Assembly (NCBI GenBank): GCA_003693705.1
Contig: RBZT01000673.1
Coordinates: 126,876-190,875, forward strand
From: Polymyxa betae
Lineage: Eukaryota; Endomyxa; Phytomyxea; Plasmodiophorida; Plasmodiophoridae
Length of the DNA stretch: 64,000 bases
Reading direction: 5' to 3'
Of this stretch, positions 63,022 through 64,000 are shown piece by piece; position 1 is the stretch's first letter, and each line of letters opens with the position of its first letter. Below the pieces are notes generated by a model that was not told the DNA's origin, did no database searches, and was given only the letters and a program-made list of their open reading frames with translations. Made by a program: the position numbers and the translations under genes.

Positions 63022-63955
63022 ATGACCACATTCAACTTGGTGTTAGTTGCTGTCGTGTGTGTGTTGTTAAGCGGGCATACATCTGCTCAGTCAGGCTCGG
63101 GAGGATGTACTATGCATATGTACTTATCACAGGGTTTGATTTTTTTAGTTGAACATGTCATAATTGCTAATAAACTTATTGCAGATAAAGTCAATGGAGC
63201 ATGTGGTGAATATTATGCACAAGTTCCTTCGTCAGTAAACGGAGGCTTTATTACAGCCTGGCGAGATCTGCCTGGTGATAACAAAGCTGGCTGCGGTGTC
63301 TGCATTCAAGTAACTTCAACCAAGACTTCCAAGTCCACCCATGTGTTGGTCGTAGATCGTGGTGGTGCTATGGGTCTAGATCTTAGTCAAAACGCCATTG
63401 AAGCTATCGACCCCGGATGGGCAGCGGCTGGAAATACTCCATGCAAGGTTAGGCCTGTCAGAGACTGGACGTTTGGGTTAGTGACGTCAATTTTAGTGGG
63501 AAGTCGTCGCCAGCAGCAACTGCCAAGGAGCGTCCAACAATCCTTCCGCAGGCAGCCAATCTCCATCGTCGGGTGGCAGCCAACCAGGCCAGAATCCATC
63601 ATCTGGTGGTTCACAGCAAGGACAAGGCGGCCCAAGCCAAGGCGGATCACCTTCAACGCCAGCGCAACAGCAGTCTGGTGGTTCTAATGGTTCACCCCAA
63701 GGACAGCAGCAATCCTCATCTCCAGAGAACCCATCATCTAACGGTCAAGCCCCAAGGTCTGGCGGTCCCGGAGGAATGGTCGGGCCACAAAGTGGAGGAA
63801 TGGGAGGGTCTCAAGGCAGCATGGGAGGATCTCAAGGTGGAAGAGGAAACTCTCATGCAGGTATGGGTGGACCTCAAGGAGGAATGGGAGGAGGAATGAT
63901 GGGCGGACCTCAAGGAGGAATGGGAGGATCGATGGGTGGACCTCCAGTTCAATAA
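63022..63955 (+). CDS. secreted expansin-like (double-psi beta-barrel) protein with low-complexity tail
   Basis: Three exons (63022-63133, 63185-63447, 63497-63955) sum to 834 nt, 277 residues. A signal peptide (FNLVLVAVVCVLLSGHTSA) precedes a single DPBB domain: NGACGEYYAQV, AGCGVCIQV, HVLVVDRGGAMGLDLSQNA, and a final CKWEVV strand. The catalytic-type Asp of the HxD/VxD site is seen in VVDRGG. The last 140 residues are Gly/Ser/Gln/Pro/Met rich with repeats of GGMGG and GGPQGG. Expansins loosen plant or algal cell walls, and fungal relatives bind cellulose or chitin; no C-terminal carbohydrate domain is visible here. Confidence 0.8.
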
Positions 63956-64000
63956 AGGCGGGTGGCTGGGCCTCCAGTTCAATAACGGCGGGTGGCTGGG
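63941..64000 (+). repeat. 30-nt tandem duplication at the end of the expansin gene
   Basis: The unit beginning CCTCCAGTTCAATAA occurs twice back to back (63941-63970 and 63971-64000) with one mismatch (AATAAA versus AATAAC). The first copy contains the stop codon and a possible AATAAA polyadenylation signal; in the second the signal and the stop are lost. It may continue beyond the window. Confidence 0.8.

Overview
This window is nuclear DNA from a compact-genome, flagellated eukaryote. Almost every gene is broken by GT-AG introns, nearly all about 43-58 nt long. Genes sit roughly 2 kb apart on both strands, and TAA, TAG and TGA all act as stops. Axonemal proteins (CFAP58, a RIB43A-like protein) show that the organism builds a cilium. 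The opisthokont-like housekeeping set (Acinus, TBC1D5, CaMKK, EF-hand LPCAT, FUBP-like KH protein), an expansin-like protein, bulb-type lectins and GH18-type modules would suit an early-diverging fungus-like lineage (chytrid, rozellid or aphelid type) or a unicellular holozoan. I cannot decide between these by reading alone.

Layout. 0-5 kb: tail of an acidic protein, CFAP58, RIB43A-like protein. 5-13.4 kb: mevalonate kinase, KH-domain RNA-binding protein, eIF3g, a rhodanese/TSTD2-type protein, a coiled-coil protein. 14-26 kb: a hypothetical gene, a seven-finger C2H2 protein, EF-hand LPCAT, a secreted bulb-type lectin, an ABCG half transporter and an AAA-ATPase_like (DUF1703-type) gene. 26.8-42.3 kb: a disordered protein with three TQT motifs, small unknown genes, PP2A B56, UTP5/WDR43, Acinus, TBC1D5 and CaMKK.

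42.9-59 kb is the remarkable part. Two paralogous single-pass receptors have GH18 chitinase-like ectodomains, and a third gene joins two such domains to a stalk with a GPS cleavage motif and seven transmembrane helices, i.e. an adhesion-GPCR architecture. All four GH18 modules have lost the catalytic glutamate (now A, A, V, D), and all four carry a phase-1 intron inside that very codon. They therefore look like one duplicated family of glycan-binding pseudoenzymes that gained membrane-signalling outputs. A secreted bulb-type lectin lies tail-to-tail with the second receptor, and an expansin-like protein with a low-complexity tail closes the window.

Between and after these lie a myristoylatable RING-H2 ligase, a mitochondrial peptide deformylase, a probable chalcone-isomerase-like (AIM18/46 type) gene, an alphaproteobacterial-style YlxR(DUF448)-L7Ae fusion with a mitochondrial-looking presequence, tubulin cofactor A and 6-phosphogluconolactonase. 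The peptide deformylase and the YlxR-L7Ae protein both point to retained bacterial-type translation functions in the mitochondrion. Gene models were spliced by eye; where stated, exon sums were checked to be multiples of three.
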